Shown here: positions 31,713-42,605 of the stretch, piece by piece
How the letters are laid out: the number at the start of each line of letters is the position of its first letter
Position numbering within the stretch: position 1 is the first letter of the stretch
NCBI GenBank assembly: GCA_002077065.1
Contig: NAJO01000033.1
Coordinates: forward strand, 62,001 to 126,000
Reading direction: 5' to 3'
DNA: 64,000 bases
Origin: Cryoendolithus antarcticus
Taxonomy: Eukaryota; Ascomycota; Dothideomycetes; Cladosporiales; Cladosporiaceae
Program-made: the position numbers and the translations under genes
The notes under the pieces: model-generated
Database searches by the model: none
What the model was told of the DNA's origin: nothing
What the model saw: the letters and a program-made list of their open reading frames with translations, nothing else

Positions 31713-32613
31713 ATGGCACCGCCGACCGATCGCACGGCGATACTTGCAGGCCTTCGGAAGCAGATTGATGATGGCAAAGTGTTAGTAGGCGCAGGGGCAG
31801 GTGAGTGTTGAAGTCATGCCACGTTATTCCACAGCCGACCTGACATTCATCTCAGGCATTGGCCTCACAGCCAAGTTCGCAGAAGCCGGTGGCATCGACC
31901 TTCTGATCATCTACAACTCTGGCCGTTTTCGCATGGCTGGTCGTGGCTCCCTCGCTGGCCTCATGCCCTACTCGAATGCCAACAACGTGGTCCTCGAGAT
32001 GGCCAATGAAGTCCTGCCCGTAGTCTCGCACACCCCTGTCATAGCAGGTGTCTGCGCTTCGGATCCATTTCGTGATATTCCCAGGTTCTTACGGCAGCTC
32101 AAGGATTTGGGCTTCGCTGGCGCACAGAACTTCCCCACGGTAGGCTTGATCGACGGCAACTTCAGAGCCAATCTTGAGGAGACTGGCATGGGGTATCAGT
32201 GCGAGGTCGACATGGTAAAGATGGCAAGAGAGCTGGATCTACTGACCACGCCCTACTGCTTCAACGCTGAAGAAGCTACGGCGATGGCAGAGGCAGGAGC
32301 TGACATCATTGTTGCTCACATGGGACTCACAACGTCGGGATCGATCGGAGCGAAGACAGGCAAGACACTCGGGGAGTGTGTCGGTCTTGTACAGGAGATA
32401 AGGGATGCAGCGGTGAAAGTCAGGAGCGATGTGATTGTGCTATGTCATGGCGGCCCGATTGCAGCGCCCGAGGATGCAAAGTTCATTCTGCAGCGATGTA
32501 AGGGTGTGCATGGCTTCTACGGGGCCAGTAGTATGGAGCGATTGCCGGTAGAGGAAGCAATTACTGGTATAACGAAGACTTTCAAGGGTATAGAACTAAG
32601 TAAGAACCAATGA
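31713..32613 (+). CDS. TIM-barrel enzyme, Tm-1 C-terminal-like (phosphoenolpyruvate hydrolase-like family)
   Basis: Two exons, 31713-31800 and 31856-32613, 281 residues. The intron GTGAGT..TCTCAG splits a Gly codon in [17 protein letters not shown]. Recognisable family segments are [44 protein letters not shown] and [12 protein letters not shown]. The fold is a TIM barrel of the PEP-mutase/hydrolase-like clan; the substrate is unknown. Paired head-to-head with the UPF0261 gene, it forms the second half of what is one protein in plants. The genes after it converge at a distance of 106 nt. Confidence 0.88.
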
Positions 32614-32719
32614 GCGGCCGTCTGTAGAGAACCTATAATCTCGGTGCGCGACCCATGTGCGCCAAAGGTCCATCACACCTTGACCGACCTATCATATGCA
32701 CTGTCCCGACAAGCAGAAA

Positions 32720-35700
32720 TCACGCCCTGACTGGTAACCTCACCTCACGACTTGGCTTTGCGATAAAAGGACGAGCGGCCGTAGATCGCTTGCGCTTGTC
32801 TGCGCCAAGTCCGATAGGCTGGATGACTAGCATTGTTGTCTTGTCCTTGAAGGATTCTGACGCCGCAAGAATCGTCGATGGCTCTAGTGGTTCGGCAATT
32901 CCATTCGCGACCGTAGAAGGCTTTCCAGGCATCTCCTCCGAGCTGTTGCGAGCCACAGTCGGAGCTTGGAGATTGACATCTATCGTCGCTCTCTGTGCGT
33001 ATGCAGCTTTCAGGTATCGGTACACAAACTTCTCAAGCCGCTTCTTCGAAAGTCTTACAGCGTTTCCCGGCTGCTTCGCTCCAGTGTTGATGCGGGCGCT
33101 TCTAATGCCATTGGGACAGATGGCAACGCTGTACTTCGAGTGCAGCGAGTGTCTGAACAGCGAGATCGTGAAGAAGTCCACCGTGGCGACTTTGCTTGAA
33201 AGCAGACTGTGACGAGCGAAGATGCATAAACCGGAGGTATCGGGACCTGCTGACTCGGTCCATTCAATGCCCATGACTTCCAGACATGCTCGCACAGCAC
33301 CCACCAGCCACAAAAGCTCAACGCACTTGAATCGTGTGCGTCGACTGAGGCCCCATACGCCAGCTCTGGGTCGGGTAAAGTCCAGTCCTGGGTTTCTGCT
33401 GATGTACTCAAGCAGGTCGCATGGTCGCTCAACGAGTCGCCGGAGAGCGACGTTGGCTATGCAGAACATCGGGTCGTACTTGAAGGGCCAAGCCCCATCA
33501 GCTTCGAACATCTGCGGGGTGATGGCGATATGCTGGAAGCTGCAATATTCAGATGCGTACACGCTACCAGCCTTGTGACCATCGTACTGGTGCAGCATGC
33601 TCACACGGCTGCGATTCGTTGCTGAACCAAGCTGCGTGCGCGTAACGTCCGGGGCCATTGCATCGAAACACCTCTTCACCACAGCTTGTGAGAAGATCCT
33701 GTTGTTGAGAATAGTATCATCTGTCGACGTCGTGCCGCTATCCGTCATGGCGTCCCACTGCGACCTGAAGTCAGCCCTGCTGATCTTGACATTCTGCTGG
33801 TCGAAACGGAGGCACTGAGTTATTGCATGTGGCGCGTTGCCCGAGAGTGTATAGCCTTGCAGCGCCAGACAATACGCGAGAAGTGCCTCTGCACGCCTAT
33901 CCAATACTGCATAAGTGTCGCCGAGGAACCATAGCGCAGCGCAGTCTGCTGGGTCGAGATCGCTTAGGTTGTCAATGGCAGGACTGATGACCGAGACGAA
34001 GAGGACAAGTGCCCGCTGCCAGTGACCCTGGAGAGTTGCGCACACCCCGAGCAGGTGTCTCGCACGGCGTGCTTCTTGAGTCCTGTCCGTTCTCAAGTGC
34101 GACTCGAGCTCTTCAGCTAGGTACCCTTCAGCCTGAGGCCACAGCTGATTGTTCCAGCAGCGACATATCCGACTGACTCGCTCCTCTGTAATGACGCCGT
34201 GAAACGCATCCTGCTGAGACGCCCGCACGTTGTCTGACCCACGAAACGCTGAGTAGTCCTTCTCTGGAAGGTGCGTGACCAGATCAAGTCGTGGTGGGAG
34301 CGGAGGTGGCGGAGGCGGGCGTCGACTGGGCTGCGGTGACGAGACTGTGGGCGTGGCCGCTGATATCGGCCCCGAGATAGGATCAGTTTGACTCGGGTCG
34401 TAGCCGGGTGGTGTCCGTAGGTCGAGTAATTCATCTTCGGAATGCCTGAAGCTCAACTGCGGCGAGGCTTTCTCCTCGTCAGAGCGCTGATCGACTTCCA
34501 GACCAGGCTGCGCTATCGAAGATCGCTGCGGCTTACAATCCGGAACACGCTCCTCGGCCAAGACGCTCTCAGCACTCACTCGAGGCGTTGTCGGTCTCGA
34601 TGAGGTGTACAGGTCTTCCACAGACAAAGAGCAGCGAGTGGACTTGCGTGATCCTCTGTCGACTGTACCGAGAGACCGCGTGACCTGCTGTTCGTAGCAG
34701 AATGCTGGTTCAGATGTTATCCTGATGTTTTGCGAAGGGTCTTGAGCTGTTGACGTTGGTGCACGTCTAGCAGACTTCAAGCGTTGTACCAAAAGGCTCT
34801 GTGGCGCATCCGGATTCTTCGTGACATCAGCGTTGCTATCGCAAATTTGGGGACTACAACCAGCAGTATCTAGCAAAGCCTGTCCATGATTGTGTGAACG
34901 CAATTCCACCTGCTCCTCGTTCTTAAGGTCTCCCGCAGTACCAATGGAGCACGTGAGCGAAGCTGTCGATGCTCCGTGCAAAGCGGGCAGCTCCTGTGGC
35001 TGCTTAGCATCGTCGGACGAGCCTGTCAAGTTGGTGCCTGGGTCACGGACACTAGGCTCTGGATTATTCTGTATCGAAACTCGGCGCTCATCGTCGGATG
35101 ATGAGGTCTTTAATGCAGAGGAGCAAGTCCTCTCGGTAGTGACGGGCTTTAGCGTCTTTAGCGTCTTTAGAATGTCCGTAAGGTCCACAACGGCCTGTCC
35201 GATTGGACTACAGTCACACGCGGAAGCTTCAGGCGAGTCCTGCTGAGTAGAAGGAGCTTGCTGTGCGAGCGGCGACGGGTCTACATCTTTCGGGTCAGAT
35301 TTGAGTTCAGAATCGTCTCTGGCGACCTCCGTCTTTCGATTGCTGAAGGGCAAGTCCTTTCGTTTGGGACCCACCGGAGGACCGATTTTCTTTGCCTGCG
35401 TCGTTGGGCTGCTGGGCTGAGTAGAGACCTGGTGCGCTGTCATTTCTGCACTAGTCATACCCGTAAGGACTCGAGCATCGGAGGTGTGCGGACTGTCTCC
35501 TACACTCGCCCGGGTCTCGACCAGATTACTTGCACGGCTCGGGTATGCTGACGCCTGCACCGTGTTCAACTGTGAACGGCTCTCCACCGGGAACACGGCA
35601 GAAGCACTTTCGTCGTCATTCGAAGAAGTACAAATCTTTGCTGACAGAGCCTCGAATGCCGAGTGAGCTTCTACCGTCGCGAACAGTAGTGTCTTCTGCA

Positions 35701-36095
35701 GAGTGGCCACGGCGACTGGCTTGAGATTACGAAGAACTCCGAGGCCCTTCGAAAAGTTGAACGAATGTCGAGAGCGCTGCAAAGCGAACAGCGAGAACTC
35801 AAGAATACACAGAGCACTGGAACAGCTTGTGACTGCGTCTTGCAACTTCGTGGCGTGCTCAGCAGAGATCGTGCCTGGGCTGCTGGTGGCTTCTTCGATA
35901 TCCTCGAGTGCATTGCGCATGCTACGGGCATCGACAGCAAGGCAGTGGTACTGAGTTCGCCCATTGTGACCTATGCATGTCAGACATGCGAGACGAGTTC
36001 ATTGTGGGACACTCACACTCAAGCCAGATCTTATGAGCAAGGGCTCGAGCGTCTTGAAGATCCCTCATGAGTGTTGTCGAAGCCATGGCTGACAT
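32720..36095 (-). CDS. Large orphan protein with disordered N-terminal half and TPR-like C-terminal half
   Basis: Two exons, 36095-36017 (or from ATG 36086) and 35970-32720, about 1106-1109 residues. The intron GTGAGT..GCATAG yields ECHNGRTQYHCLAVDARSMRNALEDIEE in one frame. The first about 130 residues are helical and resemble fungal N-terminal domains with a Ser/Leu-rich helical bundle (TSCSSALCILEFSLFALQRS). Residues 140-600 are disordered, Ser/Thr/Pro-rich, with a Pro-rich run (RRPPPPPPLPPR). The C-terminal 450 residues have helical pairs like TPRs (HLLGVCATLQGHWQRALVLF, WFLGDTYAVLDRRAEALLAY) followed by a conserved-looking Cys/Trp-containing region. I cannot name the family. Confidence 0.65.
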
Positions 36096-37020
36096 TAGCT
36101 TGTAAACGAGTGTGTTTGTGATGCGGTGCAAGGCTGTGATCGTCAGGCTGCACAAGGGGGAAAAGGAAGCTTGCAAAATACAACAATGTGTGGTGCACAG
36201 TGAGAGAAAGGAAGCAGGAAAGTGAAGAGCAGCTCAGCTCAAGATAAACCCCTTAGGCAGCCATATACTTAAACATGACGAGTCCTCGACAGGACTATCT
36301 GCCCCTCAGCATTGCAGACTCGATTGTTAAATTGGTACGACTAGGCGCAGCAGCTTGCGTAGAAGTGCGATTGAGGCCGTTCATACCCTTTCTGTAGCTA
36401 CCCGCGAAGAAGACCTCGGCGGGTGACACAGTGCCGCGCTTTCGATCGCTGCGACGAGCATCTCGTCAGCGGTATGATCGTATCGATTGATGACTCCGTC
36501 CTGGCTCTCATCGTGCGCAGCGGCTGCTATCGACGGAGAGAGAGAGACACTAGCGCTAGACCGGTGTATGTATAGTTGAAGTCGAGACCAGATTATTTTG
36601 GATGATGAGAAGTGCACCGTCGGTCCAGGTCCGAAACAGCTGCTGTGGCTGCTTCGCCACACTGGACAGTCATTGAGACTCCACGCAGAGACGGAAGACT
36701 GCAGGCAGGCCTGGCTCGTAGCACAGCAGAGGGTCGAGTGTCTTGTGGACGAAGAGACTGGAGTGGGCTATCATCTAATAGCGTATCGACACCACAGGCC
36801 TCTTGAGTATCTATGAGGCGACCTGTGCTCAACGCAGGTATCATTGATGCCTCCGCGTGATGTATGCGCCTGGAACAGGTGTACGTGTCGCGCTGTGAGT
36901 AATAGAAACCCGCATGACCCAGGCCGCCGCAGCCGCGCGTCGAGTCCATGCGATCGTTGGATTGAAAGTTATGTCGTCTCCTGACGCTGTGTCACAGGGC
37001 AATCGAGGCTACTGCAATGT
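36096..37020. other. Intergenic, no supported gene
   Basis: 925 nt upstream of the large orphan gene and downstream of EFM7. Short frames on both strands (for example minus 36593-36949) match nothing I know and have no clear intron-linked partners. No RNA gene seen. Confidence 0.45.
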
Positions 37021-37932
37021 TCAACTGGTATCGTCTGGCTCCTTACGCAGCCTACTAATGACCAGCCACTTCTTCCTCTCAGTATGATTCTCAAGTCCAC
37101 CGTCACGCTCCTCCATCCACATTCTCCGCACACCATGGACGTCCTCTTCGTAGATCTCATCTGCTACCAGACCGTGTCTTGCGCCTACCTCGAAGAAGGC
37201 AGCAAGTCTTGCTCTGCCTGTGTGGAACCCTGCAATGGCAAAGACTCGTGCCGCAGGCTCAGGCGACAGGAAGTGAAGCATCGACTGCACTAGGCTCTCA
37301 TGCTGGTCTTGCATCCAGTAACAGTCTGCCGCAAGGATACGCGTGTACCTGTGCTGTCCTGCGATGGCGAATGCACTGTCTAGAACACCCCATGCATGGC
37401 CTTCCACTGTCGCACAACCACGCACGCCGCGTGGCAGATTCACGTCTACATTACCCAGGATGTTCTTGAGAACCACAGGCGCAGGGTAATCAGTAATAGC
37501 GACTTCGTCGGCGCCGGCCAGTGTTGCTACAATGCCGCCTAACCCAACACCTACCTACCATCAGCCCAAGTCTGATTACTCTGATGACAGTGTCAGTGCC
37601 GCACCTGCACCAAGCTCCAACACACGCTTGCCCTCTACACTCCAAACGCCGTCCGACGCCACCTTCGGCAGGCTGATCAGCTCAGCGAGCTTCAGTCCAG
37701 CGTTCCAAAGGTAGTGACTGAACAATCGCCGCTCATCCTCGCCATTGGGATCTGCAGTCTGCAAGCGAATATCTCCAAAGCGGCTGCTTTTGTACACGAT
37801 TACGCTTTCAGGATCCCCATGCATGTTGACGGTGTCATCCGGAAATAGCCACATCGGGGCGGCGGCGAAGATATCCTCGGGCTCCTCTTCGCGGTCAGGT
37901 GCTAACACCTGTACCAGGTCTATGAGTGACAT
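37021..37932 (-). CDS. efm7: eEF1A N-terminal and lysine methyltransferase EFM7 (Nnt1 family)
   Basis: Two exons, 37932-37605 and 37550-37021, 285 residues from the ATG at 37932 (MSLIDLVQVL); in-frame ATGs at 37962 and 37968 are alternatives, and the frame stays open further up without an ATG. The intron GTGCGG..GGTAG splits the last Gly of motif I, giving VLELGAGVGLGGIVATLAG. Family segments are EEPEDIFAAAPMWLFPDDTV, MHGDPESVIVYKS and the characteristic ENGDERRLF-like PNGEDERRLFSHYLWNAGL. Yeast Efm7 trimethylates the N-terminal Gly of eEF1A and also methylates Lys3; older annotations call this family nicotinamide N-methyltransferase. Divergent from the GST gene. Confidence 0.87.
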
Positions 37933-38197
37933 GTTGTCGAATTGTCGCGAAATTCCATGCATATGCATGGGTTCGCGTCTGGGAGTGATCCCTCGAAGTG
38001 AGGTTGCACGAAAACGACGCGACTTCGGCCTTGGCACGTCATCGATCTAGGCCGAGGAGATGGGCGAGAGGATGAGGAGAGAGATGACCTAGAACATCGA
38101 TAGCGACGTAGAGGGCAGCGATCGGCTTTGGGTAAGTATAGCTCTCTCAGTAACCTCCAAGTAATCTGCATTGTCCTTCTCTGCATCAGTCGTCGAT

Positions 38198-38898
38198 ATG
38201 GTCTGGCATCTTATCTCCGCCACCCCCTCGCCATACGCGAGGAAGATTCGCATCGCCCTTCAAGAGAAGAATCTCCCCTTCGAACTACAGACAGAGGTCC
38301 CGTGGGATCACACGACGCAGACACCGACTCACAACCCGCTTGAGAAGCTCCCCGTATTGATCTTGGACGACGGCAAAGCAGTTTACGAGTCTCACTACAT
38401 CCTTGATTGGCTGGAGACGAAGTACCCAGACCCTTCGCTACTGCCCAAAGATGTCGATGATCGATTACTCGCCAAGCAGATCGAGGTAGTGGCTGACGGC
38501 GTCTGCGATGCACTGGTACTGGCTTTCTTCGAGATGAAGCGGGAGAAGGAGAGCCAGCCATGGAAAGATCGGCACGTCTCAACAAGTCCCCCTACCTGCC
38601 GATGCAGTACACTAACAGACTATGCAGACAAATGCGCAAGGTCACTGGCGGTCTGCGAGCTCTGAACGTTTGGGTGGAAGAGCGAGCAGCACCCAGCGGC
38701 TACCTGTTCGAAAACCGACTTACAATTGCTGATATTGCTACATGCAGCGTACTAGGATTCATGGCAGTACGCTGGCCCGATCATGGATGGAAAAGCGAGT
38801 ATCCTAATATGGAGAAGTACTGGCGCAAATTGGAAGAGCGGCCAAATTTCGCAAGCACTGTGCCTGTGGCACAGAAGTTTAGCGACCCTGTAGTGTGA
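38198..38898 (+). CDS. Glutathione S-transferase
   Basis: Two exons giving 214 residues if the intron is 38572-38627 with a GC..AG border. The first exon encodes the thioredoxin fold (SATPSPYARKIRIALQEKNLPFELQ, then KLPVLILDDGKAVYESHYILDWLE), the second the helical C-terminal domain (LFENRLTIADIATCSVLGFMAVRWP). The GC donor keeps DRQMRKVTGGLRALNVWVEE, the usual GST helix motif. A GT donor at 38576 with acceptor at 38640 is also in phase but removes QMRK. The ACTAAC branch site before the first acceptor favours the GC-AG form. Cytosolic glutathione conjugation or reduction is expected; the substrate is unknown. Confidence 0.85.
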
Positions 38899-39058
38899 CG
38901 AGTTGGTAGTGATAAAGTCTCAACGCCGAATGAAATTACCGATTGCGCTGATGTCTGTACATGACCAGCTAATTTGTCTCTCGCTTATGCCTCCCACATC
39001 ACCTGAGAAGCTGCATCGTGCGTCTCCATCACGGGACGTCTCTCAGAACTGAGCCCTC

Positions 39059-41597
39059 TTAACAGCCCAAAAACGTCAAGCTCCACAACTGCCTAATGTC
39101 ACTCTCTGTCGGATTGCTGCCTGCAGGCGGTGGCAAAGCTCCGAGCGGGAACGCCTCAAAGCCAGCATTGTACTCCCACGACCACACCTCCGAGCTCAGC
39201 AAGTCCGAGTTTGCGTCAATGAGATCCCAGAGGTGATTGTACGCTGCGAGCGCGTTGGCGCTGACGACGGGGTCGGAGCAAAAGTCCGGCACGCTGGACG
39301 AGGTGCATCGGGAGATTTGGCGTTCGAGTCCGGCAGCCTGTGATGCGGCGTCAGTATGCAGGTTCAGTCTTGAGAGTGGGCGATGTGACATACCATCATA
39401 GCCATCTGCCATGACCAGACAACAGTGCCGTGGTAGAAGTTGTTGGTGAAGTTCGCGTTGTACACTGGCTCACCACCATAGGCAGGATTTGCCACGAGCA
39501 TACCGACTGGATTGCTGAGACCCACTGGGTAGGGCGCGAGAATGTTATTCGCGGTCTGATTGATGAATGCCGTCAACTGTCCCTGATTTGTAGAGTTAAT
39601 CAGGAAATGTCGAAAGGAATCGTCGCTATTCATACATTTGACGTTGGAAAGGCCATTGTTACCCTCGAGCGCCAAACCGTGGAAGACGATGTCGGAAGTA
39701 ATGTTGTCGACGTTCGAGGGGAAGCCAAAACCTGCCTCCTGCGTGTAGCTCGTGACGAGACTGCGTGCCTCCTGAGCAGGGACCGTGACCTCGAAGAAGG
39801 CGAGCGTGGAGTCCTCCCATACCTGAGCATACTCAGATGCAGTGGTGTTCCACTCCGGGTGTTCAGGGAAGAACCCAGCAGCAGAGAGGGCAGCTATGGC
39901 GCGGAGCCCGGCGGGGACAAGAGCAGCGTTCACATCGTATGGGATACGGCCACCGCCGATGCCGTAAGTGCTGTCACGCCATTCGCCTACGATCTGCCCT
40001 TCCTTGAGATGGATCAGGTTTGTCTGTATCTGCCCGCCAGGCTGCGCGAACGGCGCAGATGTGTTCATGATCTTCTCTGCACTGATGCGAGCAAGATCAG
40101 CGTAGCTCAAGCCGGCGTTGGCTGGGTTGACCGTGGCTTGCTTCGCGAGGAACGGGCTTGCACGGCTTTGGCCAACGCTGCTGCGGATTAAGTATGCCTC
40201 CATTGCGACTGGCAGATAGTAGTCAGAGTCGATCATCTTGTAGTCATACTGAGGTGCAGTATCAGTCCTATTCTCCTGAGCGGCAAGGTAGGTAGCGTAA
40301 TCTCCTAGCGTCTCCTCGTGCGCAACAGAACCATCCGTTCGATTCAACCGCTCCAGAACAGCCCCAATGACTGCTTCGACGGCGCCGCCTTCTCCCTCGG
40401 ACAGCACAGGCTGAAGGAGCAGGAGTGATATCATTGAATCACGCCCAAAGTATGTCAGGAACCGCCAAGTGCCTGCAAGTAGCTTCTCGGAGTAGGATAA
40501 GAAAGATAGTGACTTGGCCTGATCGGGACTCCGCGTGATCAAGTCCTGTGATTGTTCGTTGAGTACATTGGAGGCGCTCAGCTGCGTGAGCTGCGGGTAG
40601 TCGAACGAAGCAGAGAAGTTGTAGGTCCCAGCCTCTAGCTCAAGGCTACGGTTGTTGATCTTGATGGATCCTGCATCACCAGTAGGGGTGAAGGATAGCT
40701 GGGTGGACGTCTCATTATCAAGCCATACTCTCGAGAGCAGTACGCCGCCATCTGCGATTTCGCTGATCACGATGGCGTCCTGGATTGCAGGTATGAGAAT
40801 ACTTGGGCCTTCGGTGTAGTCGCGAATAGTGCGAATGCTGCCGAGGATCGCAATATTCATGACCGCGGACGAGTTGAATTCGATGAGGGAGCTGACGCCC
40901 ACACGATCATTCCCCGTTAGCGAGCTGGAGTTACCAGGCTCATACACTGCTGACAGTGGCTGGTCTGAAGTTCCATTGGCTAACTTAATCCCAAGTGTGC
41001 CATTGATGCCATTGCTAGGAGCGAAGAACGCAAGGGTGCCTGAGTTGCCTGCAGGCCAGGCCACAATCAGTCGAGGCCCGATGATAGTCAAATTACTGTC
41101 ATCGCGAGGACTCGTGACTACCACGTGGTTCGCACTGTGGCAATCGGAGTAGAAGTAGTTCTCGTATGGCCCGTCGCTGAGGTGGAAGGTTGTGGGAGTC
41201 TCGCTGCAGGTCGCAGCACTTGAACTCGCGCTCGCAGAGGAGGTACCTGGCCCGCTTGCTGTCGGCGTTGCGGAACCACCTCCTGCTGAACTTGCGCCGG
41301 ATCCGGGAGGATAGACAAGCTTGTCATTCTGACAACCGTACATCGATGGTAGATAACAGTCAGGGCCGCATCTCAAGGTCGGTGTACCGTCCAGAATCGG
41401 GCACAGGAAGTCGCCAGTATAGCAGGTGTACTACGAGTTATCTTAGCCGAGTCTTCAGTTCCTCGCGAGCTGGCCGCGCTTACTTTGGAGGGATAGAATG
41501 GCTGACTGCCGCAGAATATAATGTCTTCCGCTGATTGAGGCAACGCATGACCGATCGATGCCGTCAGCGCCAAAGGCAGCAAAGCAAAGAAACGCAT
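39059..41597 (-). CDS. Secreted six-hairpin glycosidase-like protein (glycogen-debranching-enzyme-C-like)
   Basis: Three exons, 41597-41484, 41430-39394 and 39337-39059, each in phase 0, 809 residues. A signal peptide (FFALLPLALTASIGHA) is followed by a Cys-rich N-terminal segment (FCGSQPFYPSKYTCYTGDFLC), a Ser/Thr/Gly linker and a catalytic-type domain of (alpha/alpha)6 fold marked by LTYFGRDSMISLLLLQPVL, which resembles the amylo-alpha-1,6-glucosidase half of debranching enzymes and related families. There are many N-glycosylation sequons (NSS, NTT, NRT). The substrate is unknown; alpha-glucan or cell-wall glucan would fit. Fungal homologues are mostly labelled hypothetical. Confidence 0.75.
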
Positions 41598-42185
41598 CTT
41601 GGTAGGAGTGCGAATGAGTATGAAGGAAAGGGGGACTTTACCTCAGAGACCTACCTGATCTCATACTTGAAGCTTACGATGAAGTCAACGCGGCTTAGGC
41701 CGGCGCACACGATGTCATTTGCCCGCAGCAGAGTAGCCTCATGGCAAACCATGTGGTGGAAAGAGGAGTTGGTTCCTGGCATACGGGCTGGAGCTACTCT
41801 GCAAGAGGATTCCCCAGGCGAGCAAATGCGGGGATGTCGAGCGGAGGCGCGTAGAGTGGAGAGAAGAGGCTCACGGGCTAAGTGGCTCGGCATCGCGGAG
41901 TCGAAGCCATTGGACTTTACCAAAGCCAAGGGCAAGCCAGTTCATGATTGCCGCACAGCCTCGAGGGTTCATGACGTGAGCCACGCCTGCATGATATTCC
42001 TTCGTCGTGTGCTGGAGCTTTGCTCTGTCGAATGTCCAAGCTTTGTTGAGTTCGCTGTTCTTCTGCGACACAAAACGGGCGACATAGATTTCTATGATCG
42101 AGCGTGAATGCTGTCGACAAGGGCTCGTCCCGCGCAATAAGTCGATGATCCTGAGTTCAATGTGTGGATTTCGAGAAGACTGCGA

Positions 42186-42214
42186 ATCATACATGTACCT
42201 ACTACATGTATGAT
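42186..42214. repeat. Perfect 12-bp inverted repeat with 5-nt spacer
   Basis: Arms ATCATACATGTA (42186-42197) and TACATGTATGAT (42203-42214) are exact reverse complements around CCTAC. It could form a hairpin or be a dimeric protein site in the divergent upstream region. Confidence 0.9.
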
Positions 42215-42545
42215 CTGCCAGAGAGGGCTCGAATCTGATCGAAGAGGCGTCATGTCAAAAGACAAGGTCGAGCGCACAAGTCGTGACTCAGAGAAAATGG
42301 GATTGAGAACCCTATCAGCATTTCTTCTGTACAACCCAACACGGAGCTGAGGCTCAAACCGTATGGGTCCACTTTCGAGGCACGCTATGGTCCCGGAAGG
42401 TCAAATATTTCTACTCAGGAAATTGGGCCAGCCCGATAAGGCAGGTAGGAAAGGAGTCAGAAGGCCGTAGGATTCTGACATGCATTGATAGGCGTGACTC
42501 AACACGCTGCAGCATTTGTAACTTAGGCTGCTACTTTCTAGTGGC

Positions 42546-42551
42546 TATAAG
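42546..42551 (+). promoter_or_regulatory. TATA box of the lyase gene
   Basis: CTATAAGTG, with TATAAG 60 nt upstream of the ATG at 42606, a suitable place for a TATA element in a short-leader gene. Confidence 0.45.
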
Positions 42552-42605
42552 TGCCCAGTCCGGGTTATCAAGAGTGACTGGACTCTATATCGCAGGTAAA
42601 CGAAA

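Larger units (their letters stand above)
41598..42605. promoter_or_regulatory. Divergent upstream region (glycosidase / beta-eliminating lyase)
   Basis: 1008 nt between divergent starts. It contains a 12-bp inverted repeat (listed separately) and a TATA-like box near the lyase. A plus-strand frame 41535-42107 overlaps the glycosidase first exon and is judged a shadow. Confidence 0.5.

Noticed and set aside
36593..36949. 118-codon minus-strand frame
   Set aside because: No recognisable similarity, no flanking exons, composition not gene-like; left as intergenic.
39430..40191. 253-codon plus-strand frame inside the glycosidase gene
   Set aside because: Antisense shadow with no similarity; the minus strand carries a full secreted enzyme.
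41535..42107. 190-codon plus-strand frame upstream of the lyase
   Set aside because: Overlaps the signal-peptide exon of the glycosidase in antisense and has Arg/Ser-rich random composition.
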